Source: G963663615 sp963663615 | GTDB taxonomy: Bacteria > Bacteroidota > Ignavibacteria > Ignavibacteriales > Melioribacteraceae | Reading direction: 5' to 3' | NCBI GenBank assembly: GCA_963663615.1 | Contig: OY760517.1 | Coordinates: 3,534,001-3,598,000, forward strand | Length of the DNA stretch: 64,000 nucleotides | Shown here: positions 52,859-61,378 of the stretch, one piece after another | Layout of the letters: the number at the start of each line of letters is the position of its first letter | Position numbering within the stretch: position 1 is the first letter of the stretch | Notes under the pieces: generated by a model | Database searches by the model: none | Seen by the model: the letters and a program-made list of their open reading frames with translations, nothing else | What the model was told of the DNA's origin: nothing | Position numbers and translations under genes: made by a program

Positions 52859-53701
52859 ATGAAAAAAGAAATAATCGCAGAATTATTTTCTAAATTTGAA
52901 GAAGCATGCAACAATATTAATGGATTGGAATTTTGGAGTGGAAGAGAACTTCAAATTATACTTGGTTATAAAGAGTGGCGAAATTTTAGTTTAATTGTGA
53001 TAAAAGCTATTGAGGCATGCAAAAATGCAGGGGAAAAAGAAGAGGATCATTTTTTACCTACAAGTAAATCTATCAATATAGGAAAAGGTGCTAAACGAGA
53101 TCTTGATGATATTGCACTAACACGTTATGCATGCTATTTAATTGCACAAAATGGTGACCCATCTAAATCTGAAATTGCCTTTGCTCAAACTTATTTTGCA
53201 TTTCAAACAAGAAAACAGGAGCTGATTGAAGAAAGACTTCTTGATATTGCTAGAGTTACTGCACGAGAAAAACTTACATTTTCGGAGAAAAAATTATCAG
53301 GTATTATATATGAAAGAGGTGTTGATAATAAAAGTTTTGCAATGATTCGTTCTGAAGGTGATAAAGCCTTATACGGTGGTAAAACTACTAGATTTATGAA
53401 AGAGAAACTAGGTGTTCCGTCTAAAAGACCTTTAGCCGACTTCTTGCCTACATTACTAATTAAAGCAAAGGATTTTGCAACCGAACTAACAAGCCATAAT
53501 GTAATTGACAAGGATTTGACCGGCGATGATGCAATAAAAGAGGAACATGTAACAAACAATTCCGAAGTTAGAAAAATGCTTCTTAAACGTGGAGTAAAGC
53601 CTGAAAACCTTCCACCAGAAGAAGATATTAAAAAAGTTCAACGAAGAATAGATAGTACTGAAAAGAAAATTCTATATGATATAAAAAAAGAGAAAAAGTA
53701 A
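52859..53701 (+). CDS. dinD: DNA-damage-inducible protein D (DinD)
   Basis: The 280-residue protein fits the DinD family (E. coli DinD is 274 residues). Features are an N-terminal FWSGRELQIILGYKEWRNF (about 21-39), a DDIALTRYACYLIAQNGDPSK segment (a BRO-N-like pattern, about 80-100), IAFAQTYFAFQTRKQE, and a C-terminal HVTNNSEVRKMLLKRGVKPENLPPEED, which is highly characteristic. In E. coli DinD is an SOS gene product reported to inhibit RecA-mediated strand exchange. The gene is AT-rich and lies next to repeats, pointing to acquisition. A 24-bp palindrome 46 bp upstream could be its operator. A DUF5677-like gene follows after 16 bp and is probably co-transcribed. Confidence 0.9.
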   Translation: MKKEIIAELFSKFEEACNNINGLEFWSGRELQIILGYKEWRNFSLIVIKAIEACKNAGEKEEDHFLPTSKSINIGKGAKRDLDDIALTRYACYLIAQNGDPSKSEIAFAQTYFAFQTRKQELIEERLLDIARVTAREKLTFSEKKLSGIIYERGVDNKSFAMIRSEGDKALYGGKTTRFMKEKLGVPSKRPLADFLPTLLIKAKDFATELTSHNVIDKDLTGDDAIKEEHVTNNSEVRKMLLKRGVKPENLPPEEDIKKVQRRIDSTEKKILYDIKKEKK

Positions 53702-53717
53702 AACAAAATAGGTAAAA

Positions 53718-54587
53718 ATGAGCAAATCTCCATTTGATAAAATTTCTAAAAGTAGTATTAAGTTACCAACATTAAAAATATTAGAAGAGCTAATCGAATC
53801 TGCACATGCAGAGATTATTTCACTAAGATTAAAGTTTAAGGATGAATTCAAAGAGGAAGAATTTTTACCTCAGTTTTTCTACTTTTCATTACAAAGGGTT
53901 ATTGATATTGGTTTAAGTATCAAAAAACTAATATCATCAGACTTAATTTCGATAAATATTCTGATGAGGTCTATTTTAGAAACTGTTGTTGATTTTTTAT
54001 GGATTTATTCAATCCATTTAGATGACAGGAATTATTCTGAAAAACTAGCAAAACGTTTTTTTCAATTTGGAGCTAAAGATTTCTTATCAACAGAGGTTGA
54101 TTTTGAAAGGTTTACTTATAATGATTTCTTTATTAAAGAAATAAAAGAGAAACTAAATCCTTTACAGCAAATTTTTAATGCGAAAAAGACAAAAATAATT
54201 GAAATATGTCCCAAAAATATTACTAGAGATAAAAGAAAATTATATAATAAAAAATGGAGAGCATTACCAGAGTTAATACAAAATATAAACGAGATTAATT
54301 TTTCAAGTAGAGCTGACAAAGCTATTCAAGTTGCTAAAGATATTTGCAATCTAAAAAATCCATCATACAAAGAGAACTGGGCAATATTGAATAGGTTTAC
54401 GCATTTAACATCAGCTACGATGCCAAAATATGAATCGGAAGTTACCGGAATATTGTATTTAAGAAGCTTAAATTTATGTCTTGGATATATACATGATACT
54501 CTACAAATTACATATGATTATTTAAATATTATTCCTCCTGAAGGAATACGGATGGATAGACAAAAATTTTTGTACTATTCAACATAA
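53718..54587 (+). CDS. DUF5677-like helical protein of unknown function
   Basis: The 289-residue, almost entirely helical protein has no signal peptide. LMRSILETVVDFLWIY (about 81-96) resembles the conserved R-x3-E region of DUF5677-type, HEPN-related proteins, and NRFTHLTSATM (about 228-238) matches their C-terminal S/T-H region. HEPN-like proteins are often RNases or structural helpers in defence and stress modules, but the classical RX4-6H motif is not evident, so catalytic activity is not claimed. It follows dinD by 16 bp on the same strand and shares its AT-rich composition, so the two likely form one acquired module. The family assignment is from motif impression only. Confidence 0.55.
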   Translation: MSKSPFDKISKSSIKLPTLKILEELIESAHAEIISLRLKFKDEFKEEEFLPQFFYFSLQRVIDIGLSIKKLISSDLISINILMRSILETVVDFLWIYSIHLDDRNYSEKLAKRFFQFGAKDFLSTEVDFERFTYNDFFIKEIKEKLNPLQQIFNAKKTKIIEICPKNITRDKRKLYNKKWRALPELIQNINEINFSSRADKAIQVAKDICNLKNPSYKENWAILNRFTHLTSATMPKYESEVTGILYLRSLNLCLGYIHDTLQITYDYLNIIPPEGIRMDRQKFLYYST

Positions 54588-54650
54588 CCTCCCCCCCACA
54601 TTGAAACTTTCCACCCACCTTACAAGTTATAGCAATTTGGTGCGGTAATC

Positions 54651-54682
54651 TTTGTTACCTCGCTATAAATTTCTTAAATTTG
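54651..54682 (+). promoter_or_regulatory. near-consensus promoter of the pyruvate dehydrogenase operon
   Basis: TTTG (54651-54654), a 20-bp spacer and TAAATTTG (54675-54682) match the Bacteroidetes -33/-7 consensus completely. The predicted start is near 54689, leaving a leader of about 75 nt before aceE. Confidence 0.75.
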
Positions 54683-54764
54683 GGATAGTAATAATCTTAT
54701 ATATTGTCCTAATTATACTATGGCTTGCGAAATTAAAATAAATTAAATTATTAAGGATTTCATT

Positions 54765-57440
54765 ATGGATGAAAACAGATCAAATGAATTGAATCATTTG
54801 GATGACGAAGAAACCAGGGAATGGTTGGAATCGCTTGAGTATGTGCTTCAGGAAGGCGGTCCTGAAAAAGTAACCCAGTTACTTCACGACCTCGATACAT
54901 ACGCTCACGAAGCTGGAGTTGAACTACCTTACACAGCTAACACCCCCTACATAAACACTATACCCAAACACAAACAACCTACTTATCCCGGTGCTCGCGA
55001 AATTGAAAGACGTGTAAAATCGATTATTCGCTGGAACGCTATGGCGATGGTTGTTCGTGCAAACCGCGAAGCAAGCGGCATTGGCGGACATATTTCAACT
55101 TACGCATCTGCTGCAACTCTTTACGAAGTTGCCTTTAACCACTTCTTCAAAGGTAAGGATGATGGTAAAGATGGAGATATGATCTATTTTCAGGGTCATG
55201 CAGCACCAGGTATTTATGCCCGTGCATTCCTTGAAGGACGCTTAACAAAAGAACAGCTTGAAAACTTCAGACGCGAACTTAAACCTGGCGGCGGACTTTC
55301 ATCTTATCCGCATCCGTGGTTAATGCCTAACTTCTGGGAATTCCCGACTGTATCAATGGGTCTTGGTCCAATTCAGGCTATTTACCAGGCACGTTTTATG
55401 CGTTATCTTGAAGATCGCAAACTTAAAGAACCAAGTAACCGCAAAGTTTGGGCTTTCCTTGGTGATGGCGAAACCGACGAACCGGAAACACTTGGTGCTA
55501 TTAGTCTTGCAGCCCGTGAAAAGCTGGACAACCTTATTTTCGTAATCAACTGTAACCTTCAAAGACTTGACGGTCCGGTACGTGGTAATGGTAACATTAT
55601 CCAGGAACTGGAACGTAACTTTAAAGGTGCGGGCTGGAACGTGATTAAGGTTATCTGGGGTAGCGAATGGGACCCGCTTCTTGAAGATGATAAACTTGGT
55701 GTTTTGCAGAGACGCATGAACGAAATGATTGATGGCGAAAGTCAGAAATATATTGTTGAAGGTGGAGCTTACACACGTAAACAGTTCTTTGGCAAATACC
55801 CTGAACTTGAAAAACTTGTTGAAAAATATACAGACGAGCAGATTGAAAAAATGAAACGCGGTGGTCATGATCCTGAAAAGGTTTACGCTGCATTCGAAGC
55901 TGCCGTTAATCACGAAGGTGCACCTACTGTAATTCTTGCCAAAACTGTTAAGGGTTACGGACTTGGTGAAGCTGGCGAAGGTAAAAACATTACCCACAGT
56001 CAGAAAAAACTAAACGAAGACGAACTAAAACATTTCCGTACAAGATTCGGCATTCCAATTTCGGATGAAGATGTGGCAAACGCACCATTTTACCGTCCAG
56101 CCGAAAACAGTGCCGAAACATTATACATAAAGGAAAGAAGAAAAGCTCTTGGCGGATCAGTACCAAAACGTGTTGTTAGAACAACTCCGGTACTAACTCC
56201 ATCCGAAGAACTGTTCGAAGAGTTTTACAAGGGTACTGGCGAAAGGCAGGTATCTACTACAATGGTATTTGTACGTATGCTTACCAAGCTACTTAAAAAC
56301 AAAGAAATTGGCAGTAATATTGTACCAATTGTTCCTGATGAAGCTCGTACTTTTGGTATGGAATCACTATTCCGTCAGGTTGGTATATACAGTCATGCAG
56401 GACAGCTTTACGATCCGGTTGACCGCGATTCGCTACTTTACTACAAGGAAGCAAAGGATGGTCAGATTCTGGAAGAAGGTATAACCGAAGCAGGTGCGTT
56501 TTCATCATTTATTGCCGCCGGTACTGCTTATGCAAACAGCGGAATAAATACAATACCATTCTTTATTTTTTACTCGATGTTTGGCTTCCAAAGAATTGGC
56601 GATCTTGCCTGGGCAGCAGCCGATATGCGTTGTAAAGGTTTCTTACTTGGCGGTACAGCAGGTAGAACAACACTTGCAGGTGAAGGTTTACAGCATCAGG
56701 ATGGTAATAGTCTGCTTTACTCCTATGCAATACCAACGTTAAAAGCCTACGATCCAGCATTTGCATATGAGCTTGCGGTAATTATCCGCGAAGGTATTTA
56801 CAGGATGTACGAAAAACAGGAAGACCTGTTCTATTATATTTCTGTTATGAATGAAAATTATGCACAGCCTGAAATGCCTGGTGATGTAAAAGAAGGCATC
56901 CTGAAAGGTATGTATAAATACAGCAAATCCGATAAAAACAGAAAAGCAAAAGCACACTTGCTTGGTAGCGGTACAATTATGAACGAAGTGCTTAAAGCCA
57001 AAGATATTCTTGAAGCCGATTACAACGTGTCTGCTGATGTTTGGAGTGTAACAAGTTACAAGGAACTTCATCTCGATGGTATGGCTGCCGAACGCCATAA
57101 TATGTTCCATCCTGAAGAAGAACCAAGATTACCTTATGTTACCGAAATTACAAAAGATGAAAAAGGTGTTTTTATTGCAGCATCGGATTATGTTCAGGTT
57201 CTGAAAGATTCAATTTGCAGATGGTTGCCTGGCAAAATTGTATCACTGGGTACATTTGGTTTTGGTCGTAGTGAAACTCGCGAATCATTACGCGACTTTT
57301 TCGAAGTAGATGCAAAGCATATTGTTTATGCTACATTGTACTCGCTTGTTAAGGAAGGTACGGTTAAAATGGATGTACTTACTAAAGCGGCTAAGGATTT
57401 GGGTATTAACCCTGATAAACCAAATCCTCACGTATCATAA
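54765..57440 (+). CDS. aceE: pyruvate dehydrogenase E1 component, homodimeric type
   Basis: The 891-residue thiamine-diphosphate enzyme matches E. coli AceE (887). Landmarks are GGHISTYASAATLYEVAFNH (about 104-123), FQGHAAPGIYARAF, the cofactor motif GDGETDEPE (about 233-241) and its distal partner NCNLQRLDGPVRGN. In the C-terminal half it has RTFGMESLFRQVGIYS. It decarboxylates pyruvate and acetylates the lipoyl groups of E2. It heads the aceE-aceF-lpdA operon (33-bp and 35-bp gaps), whose promoter is at 54651-54682. The start is the ATG after AAGGATTTC. Most organisms of this phylum use either this E1 or the two-subunit E1; here the single-chain type is clear. Confidence 0.97.
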   Translation: MDENRSNELNHLDDEETREWLESLEYVLQEGGPEKVTQLLHDLDTYAHEAGVELPYTANTPYINTIPKHKQPTYPGAREIERRVKSIIRWNAMAMVVRANREASGIGGHISTYASAATLYEVAFNHFFKGKDDGKDGDMIYFQGHAAPGIYARAFLEGRLTKEQLENFRRELKPGGGLSSYPHPWLMPNFWEFPTVSMGLGPIQAIYQARFMRYLEDRKLKEPSNRKVWAFLGDGETDEPETLGAISLAAREKLDNLIFVINCNLQRLDGPVRGNGNIIQELERNFKGAGWNVIKVIWGSEWDPLLEDDKLGVLQRRMNEMIDGESQKYIVEGGAYTRKQFFGKYPELEKLVEKYTDEQIEKMKRGGHDPEKVYAAFEAAVNHEGAPTVILAKTVKGYGLGEAGEGKNITHSQKKLNEDELKHFRTRFGIPISDEDVANAPFYRPAENSAETLYIKERRKALGGSVPKRVVRTTPVLTPSEELFEEFYKGTGERQVSTTMVFVRMLTKLLKNKEIGSNIVPIVPDEARTFGMESLFRQVGIYSHAGQLYDPVDRDSLLYYKEAKDGQILEEGITEAGAFSSFIAAGTAYANSGINTIPFFIFYSMFGFQRIGDLAWAAADMRCKGFLLGGTAGRTTLAGEGLQHQDGNSLLYSYAIPTLKAYDPAFAYELAVIIREGIYRMYEKQEDLFYYISVMNENYAQPEMPGDVKEGILKGMYKYSKSDKNRKAKAHLLGSGTIMNEVLKAKDILEADYNVSADVWSVTSYKELHLDGMAAERHNMFHPEEEPRLPYVTEITKDEKGVFIAASDYVQVLKDSICRWLPGKIVSLGTFGFGRSETRESLRDFFEVDAKHIVYATLYSLVKEGTVKMDVLTKAAKDLGINPDKPNPHVS

Positions 57441-57473
57441 TAAACTAAGTGTAAATTAAAACTCAGGATTAAA

Positions 57474-59198
57474 ATGGCAACTGAATTTAAGTTACCCGAA
57501 TTAGGTGAAAACGTTGATGCCGCCGATGTTACCGAAGTATTGGTTAAACCTGGCGATGTGCTCACCGAGGGTACAAGCGTAATTGAATTGGAAACCGACA
57601 AGGCGTCGGTAGAAGTACCGTTTGAAGGTAACGGTAAAGTAGTAGAAGTAAAGGTTAATGCAGGCGATAAAGTTAGCGTTGGTAATGTAATCTTTACTTA
57701 TGAACAAGATGCAGAAGCTGAAGAAGCGGATAATGATGAAAAAGAAATAGAAAAAGCAGTAGAAGAAAAGAAAGCTGAACATAAAGAAATAAAAGAATCT
57801 GTTGGTGCTACCGAATCTAACTCTGCCGAAGTTGAATTCAAACTTCCCGAACTTGGTGAAAATATTGAATCTGCACAAGTAACAAATGTAATGGTTAGCT
57901 CTGGTGATACGGTTGAAAAAGATCAGTCCGTGCTTGAGCTTGAAACTGATAAAGCATCAATGGAATTACCTATTGATATAAGTGGTAAGGTAATGACTGT
58001 TTATGTTGAAAATGGCAGTAATGTTAGTGTTGGTCAGCCAATATTCAAAATACTTACAGGTGGTGCCGATGCCGCTCCTGCCAAGGAAACACCAGCAAAA
58101 CCGGAAGTAGCAGAAGCTCCAAAAGAAACACCAAAGGTTGCTCCTGCACCAAAACAGGAATCAGCACCTGAAATAGTTAAAACTGATGTTCCGGGTGTTC
58201 AGCATGAACTTCAGGATGTAAAACCTGAGAAAAGTGACGCAAGGGTTCCACGCCGTTCTGAGATGCCAGCAAAAATTGCTCCGGCATCTCCATCTGTAAG
58301 AAGGTTTGCCCGCGAAATTGGTATCGATATCAATCAGGTATCGGGTAGCGGTAAACGCGGACGTATTACAGTTGAGGATGTTAAAGCTTTTGCAAAACGT
58401 ATTAACGAACAAATTACCAAGGGCGTTGCTCCTTCGGGTGATGTTGCTCCGGTAATTGGTATGCGTCGCGAACAGCTTCCTGATTTCAGCAAGTTTGGTG
58501 AAACCGAAACTGAAAAAATGTCGAAAATACGTTCGGTAACTGCTAATCATCTTTCTTATGCATGGCAAGCTATTCCACACGTAACACAGTTCGATAAAGC
58601 TGATATTACAGAGCTTGAAAAGGTACGTAAAAAACTTGGTGCCCGCGTTCAGACTGAAGGTGGTAAACTTACAGTTACTGCTATACTTATTAAAATACTG
58701 GCAATTGCTCTTAAAAAATTTCCGCAGTTTAATGCCAGTGTGGATATGGATAAAAAAGAAATAATTTATAAAAAGTATTTTAACGTTGGCGTTGCTGTTG
58801 ATACCGACCGTGGTTTACTTGTGCCGGTTATTAAAAACGTTGATAAAAAGAATATTACCGAGCTTTCTGTTGAGCTTGGTGAAATTTCCAAAAAAGCCCG
58901 TGATAAAAAACTTACACTTGAAGACATGTCTGGTGGTAACATTTCTATCAGTAACCTTGGTGGTATTGGCGGAACAGCTTTTACACCAATTGTAAACTCA
59001 CCGGAAGTTGCCATACTTGGTGTTTCTCGTGGCGGTTTCGAACCTGTATTTATTGATGGTGAATTTCAGCCTCGTCTTATGTTGCCTTTATCCTTGTCTT
59101 ATGACCACAGGATTATTGATGGTGCAGACGGTGCTAGATTTATCCGCTTTATCTCGGAATCACTGGAAAATCCATTCCTGCTTTCATTGGAAGGATAA
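57474..59198 (+). CDS. aceF: pyruvate dehydrogenase E2, dihydrolipoamide acetyltransferase
   Basis: The 574-residue E2 has two lipoyl domains with attachment lysines Lys43 (ETDKASVEVP) and Lys160 (ETDKASMELP). They are separated and followed by flexible linkers rich in Ala, Pro, Glu and Lys (about 80-115 and 198-260). A peripheral-subunit-binding domain lies at about 268-305 (SPSVRRFAREIGID, GSGKRGRITVEDV). The catalytic acetyltransferase domain carries His545 and Asp549 in SYDHRIIDGADGARF. It transfers acetyl from lipoyl to CoA and forms the core of the complex. Two lipoyl domains rather than one or three is normal variation. It lies between aceE and lpdA. Confidence 0.97.
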   Translation: MATEFKLPELGENVDAADVTEVLVKPGDVLTEGTSVIELETDKASVEVPFEGNGKVVEVKVNAGDKVSVGNVIFTYEQDAEAEEADNDEKEIEKAVEEKKAEHKEIKESVGATESNSAEVEFKLPELGENIESAQVTNVMVSSGDTVEKDQSVLELETDKASMELPIDISGKVMTVYVENGSNVSVGQPIFKILTGGADAAPAKETPAKPEVAEAPKETPKVAPAPKQESAPEIVKTDVPGVQHELQDVKPEKSDARVPRRSEMPAKIAPASPSVRRFAREIGIDINQVSGSGKRGRITVEDVKAFAKRINEQITKGVAPSGDVAPVIGMRREQLPDFSKFGETETEKMSKIRSVTANHLSYAWQAIPHVTQFDKADITELEKVRKKLGARVQTEGGKLTVTAILIKILAIALKKFPQFNASVDMDKKEIIYKKYFNVGVAVDTDRGLLVPVIKNVDKKNITELSVELGEISKKARDKKLTLEDMSGGNISISNLGGIGGTAFTPIVNSPEVAILGVSRGGFEPVFIDGEFQPRLMLPLSLSYDHRIIDGADGARFIRFISESLENPFLLSLEG

Positions 59199-59233
59199 CC
59201 GATTTTTTTTGGAATTGATAATGGAGAATTAAA

Positions 59234-60652
59234 ATGTCAGTTAACACTGAATTAGTAGTTATTGGTGGTGGACCCGGTGGTTATGCAGCGGCTTTTCTTG
59301 CCGCCGACAAAGGTATGGATGTTACCCTTGTTGAGAAAGATGAAAATCCCGGCGGTGTTTGCCTCTATAAGGGATGTATTCCTTCAAAGGCTTTGCTTCA
59401 CGTTTCAAAACTTTTGCGCGAAACCAAGGAAGCTGCCAAATGGGGTGTTACATTCCAGGAACCAAAAATTGATCTTGACAAGCTTAGAGAATTTAAAAAC
59501 AGCGTTGTTAATAAAATGACTGGCGGACTTGGTCAGCTTACAAAACAGCGTAAAATTAACTACATACAGGGTAAGGGTACTTTTGTTAATTCCAATACTC
59601 TGTATGTTGAAAAAGTTGATGGTACCAGCGAGGAAGTTACATTTAAAAATGCAATCCTTGCTACCGGTTCTGTTCCTGCAACTGTGCCTATTTTTCCGCA
59701 TGAATCAGAACGTTTAATGGATTCAACCGATGCTCTTGATCTGCCAGAAATTCCTGAAACAATGCTTGTTGTTGGCGGTGGAGTAATCGGGCTGGAACTT
59801 GGCTCTGTTTACGCTTCTCTTGGTAGTAAAGTGTCTGTTGTTGAAATGCTTGACGGACTTGCACCTGGTGCAGACAAAGATCTTATTCGCGTTTTTGAAC
59901 GCAGTTTCAAAGACCTTATGGAAAATATTTACGTTTCTACCAAAGTTGTTGAAATGGTGGAAGAAGGTGACAAAATTAAGGTTACCTTCGAAGGTAAAAA
60001 AGTTAAGGAGCCAGTTCAGTACTTTGACCGTGTATTGGTTTCTATTGGTCGCAGACCTGTTACAAACGGTTTAGGTCTTGAAAATACCAAGGTTAAAACC
60101 GATGCAAAAGGTTTTGTTGTTGTTGATGGTAAACTTCAGACAGATGATCCTAACATTTATGCAATTGGCGATCTTGTTGGTAACCCTATGCTTGCACATA
60201 AAGCCAGTGCCGAAGGTAAAGTTGCTGTAGAAGCTATCCTTGGTCATAAAGTAGTTTTTGAACCTGCTGCAATTCCTTCGGTAGTTTATACCGATCCTGA
60301 AATTGCATGGGCTGGCTTAACCGAATTAGAAGCTAAGGAAAAAGGAATTAAGGTTGAAGTTGCCAAGTTTCAGTGGGGTGCCAGTGGTCGTGCAACATCA
60401 ATTGACCGCAACGATGGCTTAACCAAACTGCTTGTTGACCCTGAAACCGAACGCGTACTTGGTATTGGTATGGTTGGTGTTGGTGCTGGCGATATGATTG
60501 CCGAAGGCATGCTTGCTATCGAAATGGCTGCTACTGTTAAGGATGTTGCCCTAACAATACATCCTCACCCAACCCTTTCGGAAACTGTAATGGAAGCTGC
60601 CGAAGTTTATTACGGCGAAAGCAGTCACCTTTACAAGCCAAAACGAAAATAA
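59234..60652 (+). CDS. lpdA: dihydrolipoyl dehydrogenase (E3)
   Basis: The 472-residue flavoprotein has the FAD-binding GGGPGGYAAAF (11-21), the redox disulfide Cys43/Cys48 in GGVCLYKGCIPSK, the NAD-binding GGGVIGLELGSVYASLG (about 181-197), and AIGDLVG (about 312-318). The C-terminal active-site His/Glu segment is HPHPTLSETVMEAAE (about 440-454). It reoxidises dihydrolipoyl groups of E2 with NAD+ and may also serve other 2-oxoacid complexes. It is the last gene of the operon, terminated at 60735-60770. The start ATG follows GGAG at a distance of 8 bases. Confidence 0.97.
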   Translation: MSVNTELVVIGGGPGGYAAAFLAADKGMDVTLVEKDENPGGVCLYKGCIPSKALLHVSKLLRETKEAAKWGVTFQEPKIDLDKLREFKNSVVNKMTGGLGQLTKQRKINYIQGKGTFVNSNTLYVEKVDGTSEEVTFKNAILATGSVPATVPIFPHESERLMDSTDALDLPEIPETMLVVGGGVIGLELGSVYASLGSKVSVVEMLDGLAPGADKDLIRVFERSFKDLMENIYVSTKVVEMVEEGDKIKVTFEGKKVKEPVQYFDRVLVSIGRRPVTNGLGLENTKVKTDAKGFVVVDGKLQTDDPNIYAIGDLVGNPMLAHKASAEGKVAVEAILGHKVVFEPAAIPSVVYTDPEIAWAGLTELEAKEKGIKVEVAKFQWGASGRATSIDRNDGLTKLLVDPETERVLGIGMVGVGAGDMIAEGMLAIEMAATVKDVALTIHPHPTLSETVMEAAEVYYGESSHLYKPKRK

Positions 60653-60734
60653 ATCAATTTAAATATTTCGTATGGGCAATCATTTCCATAGACTCCGATT
60701 TATAGGAGAATTGCCCTAAAGATGAAAATAATTT

Positions 60735-60770
60735 AACCTCCTTTGTTTTTGAACATTGGAGGTTTTTTTA
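60735..60770 (+). terminator. intrinsic terminator of the aceE-aceF-lpdA operon
   Basis: AACCTCC (60735-60741) pairs with GGAGGTT (60758-60764), followed by a run of T, about 80 bp after the lpdA stop. Confidence 0.85.
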
Positions 60771-60871
60771 TTATAGGATGGTAAAATATACTACAATATT
60801 TTATGAGCGTGTTTAAAACGACCTCAAGTATTATGCGTTTGGAAAATTGTGGAAATGTAGCGTTAATAAAG

Positions 60872-60997
60872 AAATGATGTTTGAGTCCAATGTTTTTGGA
60901 CGAGTTTCATTTCTTTTAGCGGAATGGAATAATTTTTAGCAAAAGACTTGCAGTCTTGATCTTCTTTGTAACTTTCTTGTATCAAGACAAGAAAGTT
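60872..60997. repeat. probable dispersed repeat with nested hairpins
   Basis: This non-coding segment contains GTCCAA/TTGGAC (60885-60890 with 60896-60901), GACT/AGTC around TGC, and an 11-bp perfect stem AACTTTCTTGT/ACAAGAAAGTT with a 6-nt loop (60970-60997). From memory, very similar text recurs in related genomes as a dispersed repeat, but this cannot be checked here. No gene is present. Confidence 0.55.
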
Positions 60998-61024
60998 ATG
61001 AACATAATTATCAGAATAGATATG

Positions 61025-61345
61025 TATCACCCCTCTGGGGTTTATGGTTTTGCAGGTTAGGCTTTTCTATAAATATTTCGTCCCGCCGGGACTCTTAAAA
61101 TTTACAACAATTAATATACTTGTCGGCAGGAGGTTGCCGACCTACACAAAATTAAAATATAATGGGAGCACCAGAGGTGCGGCATGTCTGTAGAAGTGAT
61201 AACAAGGAGATAATAAGAAACTCCTCAGTAGTGACATGTATAAAATTCTTAGAGACAACCAAACCTTCGAAGTTGTGGAAACTTCGAAGGTTGATTGGAC
61301 TATTTGTTCGTAAAATTATTTTTAGCAGGGGGCTGCCGACATGTT
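61025..61345. repeat. mosaic of unrelated small palindromic units
   Basis: Within 320 bp there are five different hairpins: ACCCC/GGGGT (61029-61041), GTCCCG/CGGGAC (61080-61092), GTCGGCA/TGCCGAC (61122-61141), GCACC/GGTGC (61168-61180) and a 13-bp perfect stem AACCTTCGAAGTT/AACTTCGAAGGTT (61262-61292). A diverged copy of the third (GCAGGGGGCTGCCGAC) lies near 61323-61340. No supported gene is present. The last hairpin may end minus-strand transcripts from the gene at 61379. Confidence 0.7.
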
Positions 61346-61378
61346 AAACATTTGGTGTATTTGGTAATTCCACTAACT

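Noticed and set aside
61162..61347. 61-residue frame in the palindrome mosaic
   Set aside because: It is composed of the hairpin units themselves, with no initiation signal or conserved features.
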